Shown: positions 8,657-18,014, counted from the stretch's first letter. The stretch is 64,000 nucleotides of DNA from Streptomyces sp. CCM_MD2014 (GCF_000772045.1 NZ_CP009754.1:868001-932000), one strand, 5' to 3'. Program-made: numbers and translations. The notes: generated from the letters alone by a model not told the origin.

Positions 8657-9018
8657 GGGGATGTCCTCCGAACGGACGTGGCGCGTGGGCTGGGGCGACG
8701 ACAAGGGCTAAGCGGTGCGTGTCCTCTCGGCCGCAGAGTCAGCGCCTCCTTCAGACTGAACAGTCGGCGTCGACGGAGTCCAGCCCGGTTCCGGACGTTC
8801 GTCCCAGGCATGGCCTACCGTCCTCGACGAGGTGGCGACCGAACACAGCAAGGATGTTGCTGAGGGTGAGTCACTCCCCCGTCATTTCTCGTCATGATTC
8901 TGTCATAGCGGAGGACGGCGTCCCACTGGAACGGATCGCTACCCGGCGTCGGCGTCCGCCGGATCGCTCCGTCCCACGCGCACGCGTGCTGCACCCCCCT
9001 GACCGGATCGGCACGCTC
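8657..9018. other. Gene-less stretch upstream of the TM2 gene
   Basis: About 360 bp between the TM2 start and the stop of the tautomerase-YHS gene. It must hold the TM2 promoter. Around 8880-8905 three GTCAT words are closely spaced in otherwise less GC-rich sequence. No convincing coding region was seen. Confidence 0.35.
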
Positions 9019-9648
9019 TTACGCGGGGACGGGCAGCCCGTGCGCGCGAGCGTATGCCGCACGGCAGTTCTTCGCGCAGAACCCCAAGGTCCTGCCTTCG
9101 TGCTCGAGAGTGACGGCCCCCCGCCCCAGCCGCACGTGCATGCCGCACATCGGATCGACCGTGACCCCTTCGGGAAGGCCGGCCTCGGCGGCATCGGTTC
9201 GCACCCGGTACTCCGCGGTCATGCGGCCGACGACCTCGTCGGCGGTGCCGGGCTTGCCGTCCATCCCGATACTTCCGTCGGCGATGCCGACGACGTTGAT
9301 CCACAGATGCCCCTCGGGGCGCCGCCACCCGTGCGAACGGTCGAGGCGACGCACCGCGCGACGCACCATGCCGACAGTGGTCCGCGACATCTCGGCGCGC
9401 CACGCCTCCGGCACCGTGAGTGTGACCCACAGCGGCGGCACGTCGCCGGGCCTCCATGGGCCGTCACCGGTCGTCCAGCTGTCGAGTTCGCGGAAGCCGA
9501 CGTGCGTCATCGCGCGCGCACGGCGCATGGTCTCCTCCGCCACGCCCTCTTCCGCGCCGACCAGCACCCGGCAGACGTCGCCGGCGAGTTCCTCTCGGTC
9601 GTCAGCCGTCAACGCACCGCGTGGGCACGCGATCTCGATGAGGAACAT
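9019..9648 (-). CDS. Tautomerase-like protein with C-terminal YHS metal-binding domain
   Basis: 209 aa from the ATG at 9648, which has GGGAGG 6 bases upstream. Residues about 1-145 show the alternating pattern of tautomerase/4-oxalocrotonate-like proteins, including a repeat-like half ending in GHLWINVVGIADGSIGMDGKPGTADEV. The catalytic N-terminal proline of true tautomerases is absent. Residues about 165-205 form a YHS domain: VDPMCGMHV, then EGRTLGFCAKNC, with three cysteines suited to copper or another soft metal. A CsoR-like operator lies just upstream, which fits a metal-responsive role. Metal handling or sensing is an inference. Confidence 0.7.
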   Translation of the reverse strand: MFLIEIACPRGALTADDREELAGDVCRVLVGAEEGVAEETMRRARAMTHVGFRELDSWTTGDGPWRPGDVPPLWVTLTVPEAWRAEMSRTTVGMVRRAVRRLDRSHGWRRPEGHLWINVVGIADGSIGMDGKPGTADEVVGRMTAEYRVRTDAAEAGLPEGVTVDPMCGMHVRLGRGAVTLEHEGRTLGFCAKNCRAAYARAHGLPVPA

Positions 9649-9684
9649 CCGGGTCCTCCCAGAGCCGGAGACCGTCACACGATT

Positions 9685-9701
9685 ATACCCCTGGGTGGTA
9701 T
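9685..9701. promoter_or_regulatory. Candidate CsoR-type operator upstream of the YHS gene
   Basis: The 17-bp element ATACCCCTGGGTGGTAT has 5-bp inverted arms (ATACC/GGTAT) around a G/C-rich centre. This is the general form of operators bound by CsoR/RcnR-family copper sensors (TACCC...GGGTA). It lies 36-52 bp upstream of the ATG at 9648, where it could block transcription. No CsoR gene lies in this window. Confidence 0.5.
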
Positions 9702-9866
9702 CAGGCGCTCGGAACCGTGCGTTCTCCGTTTACGTACCGTCCGGACCTTCGTGGAGGCGGCGCGCGGGGGTGAGCACGAGGACTTCGGCCTCGCTGCGGG
9801 CGGGTGGCACCGCGTGTGTGGGCTGCGGACCGGTGCTGGGCGTCCGGGCCGGACGGCCCGGGGACG

Positions 9867-11327
9867 TCAGGCGGAGGAAGTGGCTTCGAACCGCAGGTGC
9901 GGGGCGACGCTGCGAAGTTTCTCGCAGGTCTCCTCGACCTCCCGTTCGGGGCGGGAGTGGGCGGTGACTCCCGCACCCGCGCGCAGCCATGTGCTCTCGC
10001 CCTCGCCGATGAGGGTGCGCAGGACGAGGGCGGCGTCGAGGGCGCCGTCGGTGCTGCCCCTGAAGACCGCGCCGCCGTACAGGCCGCGCGGTCCGTGCTC
10101 GTGGCGGGCCAGGGCCTGGAGGGCGGCGCGTTTGGAGACACCGGTGGCGGTGATCGCGGGGAAGAGGGAGGCGAAGGCGTCCCACGGTCCGGCGTCCTCG
10201 CGGAGGCGGCCGGTCAGCCGCGAGGCCAGGTGCTGGACCGGGCCGCGCGGCCGGACGGCCATGAACTCCTCGGCCACCACGGAACCGGGTCGGCACACGG
10301 CGGCCATCTCGTCCCAGGCGAGGCGTACGGACACGGCGTGTTCGTGTATCTCCTTGGGGTCGGTGAGCAGTTCTCCCCGCAGGCGGTCGTTCTCCGCCGG
10401 GTCCGCGCCGCGTGCGCGGGTGCCCGCGAGGGGCTGGGTGCTGACGCGACCGTCCCCGCCGACCTCGAGCACGGTCTCCGGGCTGAATCCGGCCGCCCGG
10501 TAGCCGCCGAGGTCCAGCAGGTAGGAGCGGGCCGGGGTGTTGGCCCGGCGGCCGGCGAGGTAGGTCTCGGGGAAGTCCACGGGCGGCACGACGGGCAGCG
10601 GGACCTTCCGGGAGAGGACGGCCTTCTCCAGAAGCCCGGCTCGGATGTCCTGGACCGTCCGGGCCACCGCGCTGCCGTAGGCGTCGGCGCCGGCGGCGAT
10701 GACGCCCTCGGCGCCCTCGGGACCCTCAGCGCTCCCGGGCGTCGCCGCGTCGGGTGCGGGCCGTCGTGCCGGCGGCTCCGCGAGCAGATCGGCGGCCTTG
10801 CGTGCCCATGCCTCGTCCACCGCGCGGACCACGGTGCGGTCGCCGGTGAGGGTGACCTCGACGGACGGGACCAGCGCGTGCAGCAGCGGCCCGTGGCCGG
10901 TGGCCGCGGGGTCGGCGTGCAGGAGGTGGGCGAGTTCGAAGGCCGCCCAGCCGTAGAAGTGGCGCCCGCCGTCGTGTCCCCGGTGCGCGCAGTCCCCGCC
11001 GGACGCGCCGCCCGGGCCGGACAGGGCGTGCAGCGCGGCCGCGAACTCCGTCAGCGGGTCGCCGTCGGTACGGGAGGTCCAGGTGCGTCCGGCCGCCCGC
11101 GCGGTGACGGCGTCCGCGTGCGCGGTGAGGCTGACGGCCGACCCCGCAGCGAAGTGCCAGACGCCGCCCTCCCCCTCGTACACCACGTACTGGTCGGCGA
11201 GAGCGGCCCGGGCGAGGTGCGTCGCCGTGGCCGCGGCGTCGTGGCTGGGCTCCAGGGTGCTCGCGGACGTGAGCGGCGGGACGGAACCCGCCCACGCGTC
11301 CCAGGTGTTCCGGGGGCCGTCGTTCAT
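9867..11327 (-). CDS. Salicylate synthase (MbtI/Irp9/YbtS family)
   Basis: 486 aa, a chorismate-using enzyme that makes salicylate through isochorismate and loss of pyruvate. The C-terminal two thirds carry family signatures: LEKAVLSRKVPL, YLLDLGGYRAAGFSPETVLEV, STQPLAGTRARG, DPKEIHEHAVSVRLAWDEM, and FPAITATGVSKRAALQAL followed by GPRGLYGGAVF and RAGAGVTAHSRPEREVEET. The ATG has GAGGAAGG about 9 bases upstream. It is the last gene of the metallophore operon, 76 bp after the ABC pair, and supplies the starter acid for the AMP ligase at 33690. A low-complexity insert (residues about 190-212) is not expected to affect catalysis. Confidence 0.92.
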   Translation of the reverse strand: MNDGPRNTWDAWAGSVPPLTSASTLEPSHDAAATATHLARAALADQYVVYEGEGGVWHFAAGSAVSLTAHADAVTARAAGRTWTSRTDGDPLTEFAAALHALSGPGGASGGDCAHRGHDGGRHFYGWAAFELAHLLHADPAATGHGPLLHALVPSVEVTLTGDRTVVRAVDEAWARKAADLLAEPPARRPAPDAATPGSAEGPEGAEGVIAAGADAYGSAVARTVQDIRAGLLEKAVLSRKVPLPVVPPVDFPETYLAGRRANTPARSYLLDLGGYRAAGFSPETVLEVGGDGRVSTQPLAGTRARGADPAENDRLRGELLTDPKEIHEHAVSVRLAWDEMAAVCRPGSVVAEEFMAVRPRGPVQHLASRLTGRLREDAGPWDAFASLFPAITATGVSKRAALQALARHEHGPRGLYGGAVFRGSTDGALDAALVLRTLIGEGESTWLRAGAGVTAHSRPEREVEETCEKLRSVAPHLRFEATSSA

Positions 11328-11403
11328 CGTGTCGTGCCTTCCTCGTGCTGCTGTCGCTGTCGCTGCCGCCGGGTTCCGGTGGAGTGCGGGTGCCGGTGCT
11401 CGG

Positions 11404-13161
11404 TCATGGGCGTGCCGCCTCCAGTCGCCAGCCGTGAGCCCTGGTGCGCCGGTGCCAGAAGGAGGCGTACGTGCCGCCGGCCGTGACCAGGTCGTCGTGC
11501 GTGCCGCGTTCGGTGATCGCGCCGTCCTCCAGGACGAGGATCCGGTCCGCGTGGACGACGGTGCTCAGCCGGTGCGCGATGACCAGCAGCGTCTTGCGGT
11601 CGGCGAGGGTGCGCACGGCCTCGGCGAACAGCGCCTCGTTCTCCTGGTCGAGTGCGGCGGTGGCCTCGTCGAGGACGAGGATCGGGGCGTCCTTGAGCAG
11701 GGCCCGGGCGATGGAGACGCGCTGGCGCTGGCCGCCGGACAGCCGCGCGCCGCCCTCCCCGGTCTTCGTGTCCCAGCCGTCGGGCAGTTCCGCGATCACC
11801 TTGTCGAGCCCGGACAGGGCGGCCGCCTCGGCCAGTTCGGCCGGACCGGCGTCCGGGGCGGCGATCCTGACGTTCTCCTCGATGGTGCCGTCGAAGAGGT
11901 AGACGTCCTGGAAGACGAGGGAGACGTGGTCGGCCAGGTCGTCGGCGGCGATCTCACGGACGTCCACGCCGCCGATGCGAACGGTGCCTTCCGTGGCGTC
12001 CCGGAAGCGGGCGATCAGCGCGGCGACCGTGGTCTTGCCCGCGCCGGAGGGCCCCACCAGGGCGGTCGTGCTGCGCTCGGGCAGGCGGAAGGTCACGTCC
12101 TTCAGGACCGGGCGGGAGGACGGGTCGTCCGCCCCGCCGGTGTCGTAGCGGAAGCCGACCCCTTCGAACTCGACGCTCGCGTCGCGGGGTGTCCTGGGCC
12201 GGGCGGGCTGGGGGAAGGGCGGCTCGTCGAGGACCGCGCCGAGCCGTTCCAGGGTGTTGCGGGCGATGCGCATGCCCGCTCCGGCCTCGGCGGCGGACGA
12301 CACGCTCTCGATCAGGCGGACCAGCAGCACCAGGAGCGCCAGCAGGGTGGGGACGGTGAGTGACCCGTCGAGCTGCCAGGACACCCCGAGGGCGAGCAGC
12401 AGGGCGAAGACGAGCCGGGTGGCGAAGGTGAAGGAGACCAGGCCGGGCAGGCCGCGCACGATCAGCCGGCGGTCGGCGCGCGCCTCGGCCGCCAGGGCGT
12501 CGTCCAGCGCGCCGTAGCCCTCCGCGGTGCGGCCGAAGGCCCGCAGGACCGGCTGGTTGCGGGTGTACTCCAGGACCCGGTCGGCGGACTCGCCGATCGC
12601 GGCGTCGCGGCCGAGGTCGAGGCGGCGCATCAGCGACGTGCTCGCCTGCTGGACGGCGTACAGCACGGGCGCGCAGAGCAGGAGCACCAGGGCGGTGCGG
12701 ACGTCGAAGAAGAAGGTGGCCGCCACCAGTGTCACGGGGGTGAGGAGGGAGCTGATGAACGGACGCAGCAGGTGGGCCGGCGTGCTCATCACCTGGATGA
12801 CGTTCTGTCCGGCCAGCCTGCTGAACCCGGCCGTGCGGCCGGCCGTGAACCAGCCCAGCGGGAGGCGCAGCGCCTGGTCGGCCATGCGGCGGTGCAGCGC
12901 GCGGGAGAGCCGGGAGCCGACGGTGAACCCGCCGCCGACGGCGGCGCCCTGGAGGACGGCGTGGGCGAGGACGCAGCCGGTGAACGCCGTCAGCCAGGGC
13001 AGGACGTCGCCGGGGTCCGTGCCGAGCAGGGCCTTGAGGACGGGGACCAGGAGGGCGAAGGCGACGCCCTGGAGGACGGACGCGGCGGACTGGAGCACCA
13101 GCAGCCGGTTCAGCGGCCGGGAGCCCTCCGGGCCGAGTACGCGGTAGAGCTGACGGATCAT
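11404..13161 (-). CDS. ABC transporter, fused membrane and ATPase domains (YbtQ/Irp7-like)
   Basis: 585 aa. Residues 1-320 contain about six membrane helices; residues about 350-575 form the ATPase with GPSGAGKTT (Walker A), LSGGQRQRVSIARALL (signature), ILVLDEATAALD (Walker B) and IAHRLSTV (H-loop). The ATG at 13161 overlaps the preceding stop (ATGA), so it pairs with the ABC protein upstream, probably as a heterodimer. Although the fold is that of an exporter, the yersiniabactin homologues YbtP/YbtQ and mycobacterial IrtAB import metal-siderophore complexes. Either direction is possible here. Confidence 0.88.
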   Translation of the reverse strand: MIRQLYRVLGPEGSRPLNRLLVLQSAASVLQGVAFALLVPVLKALLGTDPGDVLPWLTAFTGCVLAHAVLQGAAVGGGFTVGSRLSRALHRRMADQALRLPLGWFTAGRTAGFSRLAGQNVIQVMSTPAHLLRPFISSLLTPVTLVAATFFFDVRTALVLLLCAPVLYAVQQASTSLMRRLDLGRDAAIGESADRVLEYTRNQPVLRAFGRTAEGYGALDDALAAEARADRRLIVRGLPGLVSFTFATRLVFALLLALGVSWQLDGSLTVPTLLALLVLLVRLIESVSSAAEAGAGMRIARNTLERLGAVLDEPPFPQPARPRTPRDASVEFEGVGFRYDTGGADDPSSRPVLKDVTFRLPERSTTALVGPSGAGKTTVAALIARFRDATEGTVRIGGVDVREIAADDLADHVSLVFQDVYLFDGTIEENVRIAAPDAGPAELAEAAALSGLDKVIAELPDGWDTKTGEGGARLSGGQRQRVSIARALLKDAPILVLDEATAALDQENEALFAEAVRTLADRKTLLVIAHRLSTVVHADRILVLEDGAITERGTHDDLVTAGGTYASFWHRRTRAHGWRLEAARP

Positions 13162-15047
13162 CGTGCACTTCCCTCTCGGACGTCGTCCGCCGCCCGGTCC
13201 GCTCCCGCGGGGGCGGACCGGTGACGCGGTGCGCCGTCGGTCTCGTCCGGGCCCGCGGCGCGCTGGGCCTCCCACAGCGCGGTGTAGCGGCCCCCGGCGG
13301 CCAGCAGGTCGTCGTGGCGGCCCTGTTCGGTGACGCGTCCGTCCTCCAGCACCACGATCCGGTCGGCGGTGCGGATCGTGGACAGCCGGTGGGCGATGAC
13401 GAGCAGGGTGCGGCCGGCCGCGAGCGCGGACAGCGCGTCCTGGATCAGCGCCTCGGAGTGCGGGTCCGCGTAGGCGGTCGCCTCGTCGAGGACGAGGACG
13501 GGTGCGTCTGCGAGCAGTGCCCGTGCGATGGACAGGCGCTGCGCCTCGCCGCCGGAGAGGGCGACGGCCGTGCCGAGTTCGGTCGCGTATCCGTCGGGCA
13601 GTTCCGTGATCCGGTCGTGGATGCGAGCGGCCCGGGCACACCGTTCGACCTCCGCGTCGGTGGCGTCGGGGCGGCCCAGGCGGATGTTGTCGGCGACGCT
13701 CGCCCGCAGCAGCCGTACGTCCTGGAGGACGAAGCCGACCCGGCGGTACAGCTCGCTCGCGGGGATGTCCCGGAGGTCGGCGCCCCCGAGGGTCACCGTG
13801 CCGGCCGTGACGTCGTGGAAGCGGGGCAGCAGCGAGGCCAGGGTGGACTTGCCCGAGCCGGAGGGGCCGACCAGCGCGGTGACGGTGCCGGGCGCGAGGT
13901 CGAGGTCCACGTCGCTGAGGACGTCGTCGTGCCCGTCGTAGGAGAAGGACACTCCGCGCAGACGGACGTGGTGGCCGTCGGGGAGGGCGGGGGTCTTCGG
14001 CTCGGGGAGGGTCGGGGCGGCCAGGAGCCCGGTGACGCGTACGGCGGCGGCCTGACCGGCCCGGATCTGCTGGATGCGGGGACCCACGACGCCCATGGGC
14101 GCGGCGACGGCGGGGCCGAGCAGGAGGAAGGGGACGAGTTCGGCGCCGGTCGTCCAGCCCTGGACGACGAACAGCGCGCCCGGTACGGACAGGAGCAGCA
14201 GGACCACCGCGGGGGCGACCACCATGATCGCGGCGGTGGAGCAGGCCAGGGTGGACCGGACCCAGCCGGCGAAGAAGTCGGCGAAGTCCTCGGTCGCGCG
14301 GAGGAAACGCTCGTGGGCCTTGCCGCCGCGCCCGAAGCTCTTGAAGACGGCGATGCCGGAGGCGAACTCCACCGCGGCGGAGGAGATCCGGCCCACCGCG
14401 GCGCCGAACTCGGCCATCTGTGCCGCCGCGCCCGCCATGGCCCGGCTGAACAGGAACACGCCCAGCAGCAGGGGCACCACACCCACCAGCGCCAGCCGCC
14501 AGTCCACCGTGCACAGGTAGACCAGGGTGAGCACGGGAGCGGTGAGTACGGAGACGACGTCGAGGAGGGTGTGGGCGAACAGGGTGTGCAACGCGCTCAC
14601 GTCGTCCTGCACGGCCTGCTTGACCTCGCCGGTGCCCCGGTCGGTGAGCCGGCCGAGCGGCAGCCGCCCGATGTGCCGGGCGAGCCGGCGGCGCAGGGCG
14701 AGCTGGAGGTCGTTGTCGGCGAGATGGGCGAGGGCGCCGGCCGCGGTGCCGCACACGAGGGCGACGAGGCCCGCCGCGCAGGCCAGTGCGACCAGCGGCC
14801 AGAGGGCGTCGCCCTCGGCCGGGGGCCCCGCGGTGAGGCGCTCGGCGATGCGTGACACGGCGATGAAGGGAACGACTCCGGCGAGGGCGGCGACGGCCTG
14901 GAGGCCGACGGCGACCGCGAGCCGTCCGCGGACGGGCTCGGCCAGCGTGCGCAGCGGATGGGGCGGGGGCGGCGGGGTGGCGCCGGTGCCCGCGCCACCG
15001 GCTGCGGCGTCCGGGGCCGGGCCGGGCCCGGGCGGTTGTGACTTCAC
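13158..15047 (-). CDS. ABC transporter, fused membrane and ATPase domains (YbtP/Irp6-like)
   Basis: 629 aa from the GTG at 15047, which overlaps the stop of the upstream methyltransferase gene (GTGA). After a proline-rich N-terminal tail come about six membrane helices (residues about 45-340) and an ATPase with GPSGSGKST, a degenerate signature ALSGGEAQRLSIARALL, PVLVLDEATAYAD and IAHRLSTI. The E/A in the signature (GGEAQ) and the AYAD ending of Walker B suggest one of the two ATP sites of the heterodimer may be degenerate, common in paired ABC half-transporters. Partner is the product of 11404-13161. Confidence 0.86.
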   Translation of the reverse strand: MKSQPPGPGPAPDAAAGGAGTGATPPPPPHPLRTLAEPVRGRLAVAVGLQAVAALAGVVPFIAVSRIAERLTAGPPAEGDALWPLVALACAAGLVALVCGTAAGALAHLADNDLQLALRRRLARHIGRLPLGRLTDRGTGEVKQAVQDDVSALHTLFAHTLLDVVSVLTAPVLTLVYLCTVDWRLALVGVVPLLLGVFLFSRAMAGAAAQMAEFGAAVGRISSAAVEFASGIAVFKSFGRGGKAHERFLRATEDFADFFAGWVRSTLACSTAAIMVVAPAVVLLLLSVPGALFVVQGWTTGAELVPFLLLGPAVAAPMGVVGPRIQQIRAGQAAAVRVTGLLAAPTLPEPKTPALPDGHHVRLRGVSFSYDGHDDVLSDVDLDLAPGTVTALVGPSGSGKSTLASLLPRFHDVTAGTVTLGGADLRDIPASELYRRVGFVLQDVRLLRASVADNIRLGRPDATDAEVERCARAARIHDRITELPDGYATELGTAVALSGGEAQRLSIARALLADAPVLVLDEATAYADPHSEALIQDALSALAAGRTLLVIAHRLSTIRTADRIVVLEDGRVTEQGRHDDLLAAGGRYTALWEAQRAAGPDETDGAPRHRSAPAGADRAADDVREGSAR

Positions 15048-15772
15048 TTGACGAGTACTCCGATTTCGGGGACGGGCCTGCCTCCGGCCTCGGTGATCCG
15101 GCGGCTGGTCATGCCCGCCTCGCGGGCCAGTCGGGCGACGTCGAAGGTGTGCCAGACGTAGCTGTCGGCGACCTCGCGCACGGTGCGGCCGTCGCGCAGG
15201 ACCTTCCAGGTGGTGGTGAACCGCATGGCGTCGCCCTCGGCGGGTTCGCCGCCGATCCACCACTCGTACGTCTGGCGGCCGATGGTCTCCCTGAGGGACA
15301 TCACCGGCGGGATGACGCGCGGGGAGGAGACACCCATCAGTTCGACGACGACGGGTGCGCCGTCGGGCAGGCGCTCCGCGAGCCGTTTCCACAGCGTCAC
15401 GCGTTCGGGGACGGTGAGGTGACCGGCCACGCCGAAGACGACGACGGCGGAGAGGCGTTCGGGCAGGACGAGGTCCTGGGCGGAGCCGTCCACGACGGTC
15501 ACGCGCCGGCGCAGGTCCGGGTCGCGGGCGACACGGGAGGTGAGCATGGCGCGCATGGTGGCCGACGGCTCGGCCGCGAGGATCTCCGCCTCGGGCAGGG
15601 CGGCGGCGATCACCTCGGTCACGCGTCCGGTGCCCGCGCCGATCTCGAGGACGGGGCCGTGCGACACGTCCAGGCCGGTGAGGACGCCGGTCAGCGGGGG
15701 GCCGCTGCTGGCGGTGTGCCGGGTGGCGACCAGTTCGTAGAACTCGGCCGAGGTCGAGTAGTAGTCGATCAC
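15044..15772 (-). CDS. SAM-dependent methyltransferase, stand-alone
   Basis: 242 aa class I methyltransferase. SAM motif I is VLEIGAGTGRVTEV (near residue 41), then an acidic motif II region AEILAAEPSATMRAML. It is clearly related to the C-terminal domain of the reductase-methyltransferase fusion at 18015-20156: SAEFYELVATRHTA matches SAEFFDLVAAEHTA, and both share EPSAxMRAxLTSRV, VVVELM and RQxYEW. It lies in the metallophore operon and overlaps the ABC gene by 4 bases, so it should methylate the growing or finished metallophore. The position methylated is unknown. Confidence 0.82.
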   Translation of the reverse strand: MIDYYSTSAEFYELVATRHTASSGPPLTGVLTGLDVSHGPVLEIGAGTGRVTEVIAAALPEAEILAAEPSATMRAMLTSRVARDPDLRRRVTVVDGSAQDLVLPERLSAVVVFGVAGHLTVPERVTLWKRLAERLPDGAPVVVELMGVSSPRVIPPVMSLRETIGRQTYEWWIGGEPAEGDAMRFTTTWKVLRDGRTVREVADSYVWHTFDVARLAREAGMTSRRITEAGGRPVPEIGVLVK

Positions 15773-15883
15773 ATCGGTCTCCGGGCGTCGGGGGCGAGGG
15801 TGGGTCTGAGGTCGGGGGTGGGGCCGGGGCCGGGTAGGGGTGAGGGGTCACGGGTCAGAGGCAGGAGGCCGGGCCGGAGCGGG

Positions 15884-16741
15884 TCAGGGGGTGCTCGGCC
15901 AGGTGTGGGCGCCGCCGGCGGTCAGGGAGGGGTCCAGCCTGCGCACGACGGTGGCGACCACCTCGCGGCGGCGCGGGGTGAGGTAGAAGTGGTCGCCGGG
16001 GAAGACGCGGACCTCGGTGCGGGCGGTGGTGAGGTCCGCCCAGCCGCCCGCCCCCTCGCGGCTCCGCTCCTCGCCGAGCTCCGGGTCCGTGCTGCCGGTC
16101 AGGACGTGCAGCGGGCAGGACAGCGGCGGCCGTTTTGCCGGCCGGTACGTCTCGATGACGCGGTAGTCGTGGCGTACCGCCGTGAGGACCAGCGAGCGCA
16201 GCCCGGGATCGTCCAGGACCTCCCGGCTCGTGCCGCCCAGCCGGGCCAGTTCGGCGCTCAGGGCGTCGTCGTTCTCGCGGTGGAGTTGCCCGGTGACCGC
16301 CGTGCCGGGGGCGGCCCTGCCCGACGCGAACAGGCGGCGCGGGCCGGGCAGTCCGCGGTGTTGCAGTTCGTGGGCCAGCTCCCAGGCCACGGCGGAGCCC
16401 ATGCTGTGCCCGAAGAGGGCGTACGGCCGGTCCAGCAGCGGTCCGACGGCCTCGGCCACCGCCCCCACCAGCTCCTCCATGCCGGCCGCCCCGGGGTCCT
16501 CGAAGCGGTCCTCACGGCCGGGGTACTGGATGGCGAGGAGTTCCACCTCGGCCGGCATCAGGGCCGCCCAGGGCCGGTAGAAACCCGCGCTGCCGCCCGC
16601 GTGCGGCAGGCAGACCAGCGTGAACCGGGGCGCGGCGCCGTCGCTCCAGCGCCGGATCCAGGGGTTGTCGGCGCGGGCGGCGCGGGCGGAGGGCCGGGCG
16701 CCGTACGGGACGGGCCCGCTCGGCGGGACGGGCCCGGTCAC
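15884..16741 (-). CDS. Type II thioesterase of the metallophore pathway
   Basis: 285 aa from the GTG at 16741, which overlaps the P450 stop codon (GTGA). The alpha/beta-hydrolase signature CLPHAGGSA is near the N-terminus, the nucleophile elbow is FGHSMGSAVAWELA, and the catalytic His is in GDHFYLT near the C-terminus. This pattern (PHAGG, GHSMG, GDHF) is that of external thioesterases such as YbtT and GrsT, which clear misprimed carrier domains in NRPS lines. The 111-bp gap to the next gene is GC-rich and holds nothing recognised. Confidence 0.9.
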   Translation of the reverse strand: MTGPVPPSGPVPYGARPSARAARADNPWIRRWSDGAAPRFTLVCLPHAGGSAGFYRPWAALMPAEVELLAIQYPGREDRFEDPGAAGMEELVGAVAEAVGPLLDRPYALFGHSMGSAVAWELAHELQHRGLPGPRRLFASGRAAPGTAVTGQLHRENDDALSAELARLGGTSREVLDDPGLRSLVLTAVRHDYRVIETYRPAKRPPLSCPLHVLTGSTDPELGEERSREGAGGWADLTTARTEVRVFPGDHFYLTPRRREVVATVVRRLDPSLTAGGAHTWPSTP

Positions 16742-18006
16742 CAGGTCACCATCATCTCTTCGAGGCCGAAGGTGGCCGAGTCGTGCTTGACGGTGACGTC
16801 GTCCCGGTCCCCCGCGAGACGGAGGGTGGGGACGCGGCGCAGGAGTGTCTCCAGGGCGACCTCCAACTCCAGCCGGGCGAGGTGCTGTCCGACGCACTGG
16901 TGGACGCCGTAGCCGAACGCCACGTGGTGGTTGTCGGTGCGGTGGAAGTCGACCCGCCCGGGATCGTCGAACTGCTCGGGGTCGTGGTTGGCGCCGGCGA
17001 GGAGGGCGATCACGCCGTCGTCGGCGGGGATCGTCCGGCCGGACAGGTCGATGTCCTCGGCGGCGACGCGCAGCGGGATGGAGTCGGCGACGGACAGGAC
17101 GCGCAGGAACTCGTCGACCGCGGCGGGCATCAGCGAGCTGTCCCGGCGCAGTTCCTCCCTCAGCCCGGGCCGGTCCAGCAGGAGCAGGGTGCTCAGGGCG
17201 ATCATGCTGGTGGTGGTCTCGCGGCCCGCGTTGATGGTGATGCCGAGGGTGGACAGGAGCTGCTCCGTCGTCACGTCGCCGGGGACCAGGTGGTCGGTGA
17301 CCAGCTTGGAGATCAGGTCGTCCCGGGGCTCCTCGCGCCGCTCGGCGACGAGTTCGGCGAGCAGGCCGAAGAGGCCGCCGAGGGCTTCGGAGACCTGCTC
17401 GGCGGTGCTGTGCCGGGAGCCGGAGATACGGGTGACGTCCCGGAAGTACTCCAGGTTCTTCCGGGGAATGCCGAGCAGTTCGCAGATCACCGAGGTGGAG
17501 ACGGCGTTGGCGTAGGCGGAGACGAAGTCCACCGGGCCGCCTGCCGCCAGCATGCCGTCCAGGATCTCGTCCACGCGGGCCTGCACGGCGGGCCGCATGG
17601 CCCGCACCCGGCGCACCGTGAACACCGGCAGGAGCATCCGCCGGTACTTGGTGTGCTCGGGGGCGTCGGTGCGGATGAAGGGGCGGAATCTCGCCCCGGC
17701 CTCCTGCTCGCCCTCGCCGAGGGCGGGGAAGTTGGGGCGGCGGATGTCGGCGCTGACCCGGGGGTCGGAGAGCAGTTCGCGTACGTCGTCGTACCGGGTG
17801 ACCACCCACGCTTCCCTCCGGGTCGGCAGGGTCACGCGGGCGACCGGGTCGTGGGTGCGCAGCGCGTCGTACTCCGCGGGCGCGGCGAAGGGGCAGCCGC
17901 GCCGGACGGGGAAGTCCCGGGGCGGGGCGGCGGGGTCCGGTGCGGCGTCCTCGGCGGCCCGGCCGGGAGCGGCCGACGCCATGGGGGTCGTCTCGGGGGT
18001 TGTCAT
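16738..18006 (-). CDS. Cytochrome P450 of the metallophore operon
   Basis: 422 aa. The I-helix motif is NAGRETTTSM, the ExxR motif is EFLR, and the heme loop is FGYGVHQCVGQHLARLE with the thiolate Cys near residue 370. Oxygen activation residues are therefore intact. The ATG at 18006 has AGGAA 5 bases upstream and follows the previous stop by 8 bp. An oxidase inside a salicylate-thiazoline metallophore operon resembles the gene content of the coelibactin cluster. The ferredoxin at 40504-40722 is its likely electron donor. It may hydroxylate or oxidise a ring; the exact step is unknown. Confidence 0.9.
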   Translation of the reverse strand: MTTPETTPMASAAPGRAAEDAAPDPAAPPRDFPVRRGCPFAAPAEYDALRTHDPVARVTLPTRREAWVVTRYDDVRELLSDPRVSADIRRPNFPALGEGEQEAGARFRPFIRTDAPEHTKYRRMLLPVFTVRRVRAMRPAVQARVDEILDGMLAAGGPVDFVSAYANAVSTSVICELLGIPRKNLEYFRDVTRISGSRHSTAEQVSEALGGLFGLLAELVAERREEPRDDLISKLVTDHLVPGDVTTEQLLSTLGITINAGRETTTSMIALSTLLLLDRPGLREELRRDSSLMPAAVDEFLRVLSVADSIPLRVAAEDIDLSGRTIPADDGVIALLAGANHDPEQFDDPGRVDFHRTDNHHVAFGYGVHQCVGQHLARLELEVALETLLRRVPTLRLAGDRDDVTVKHDSATFGLEEMMVTW

Positions 18007-18014
18007 GCGGGTTC

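Noticed and set aside
11404..15047. Calling the ABC pair a dedicated exporter
   Set aside because: The fold is exporter-type, but YbtPQ and IrtAB relatives import metal complexes, so direction is left open.
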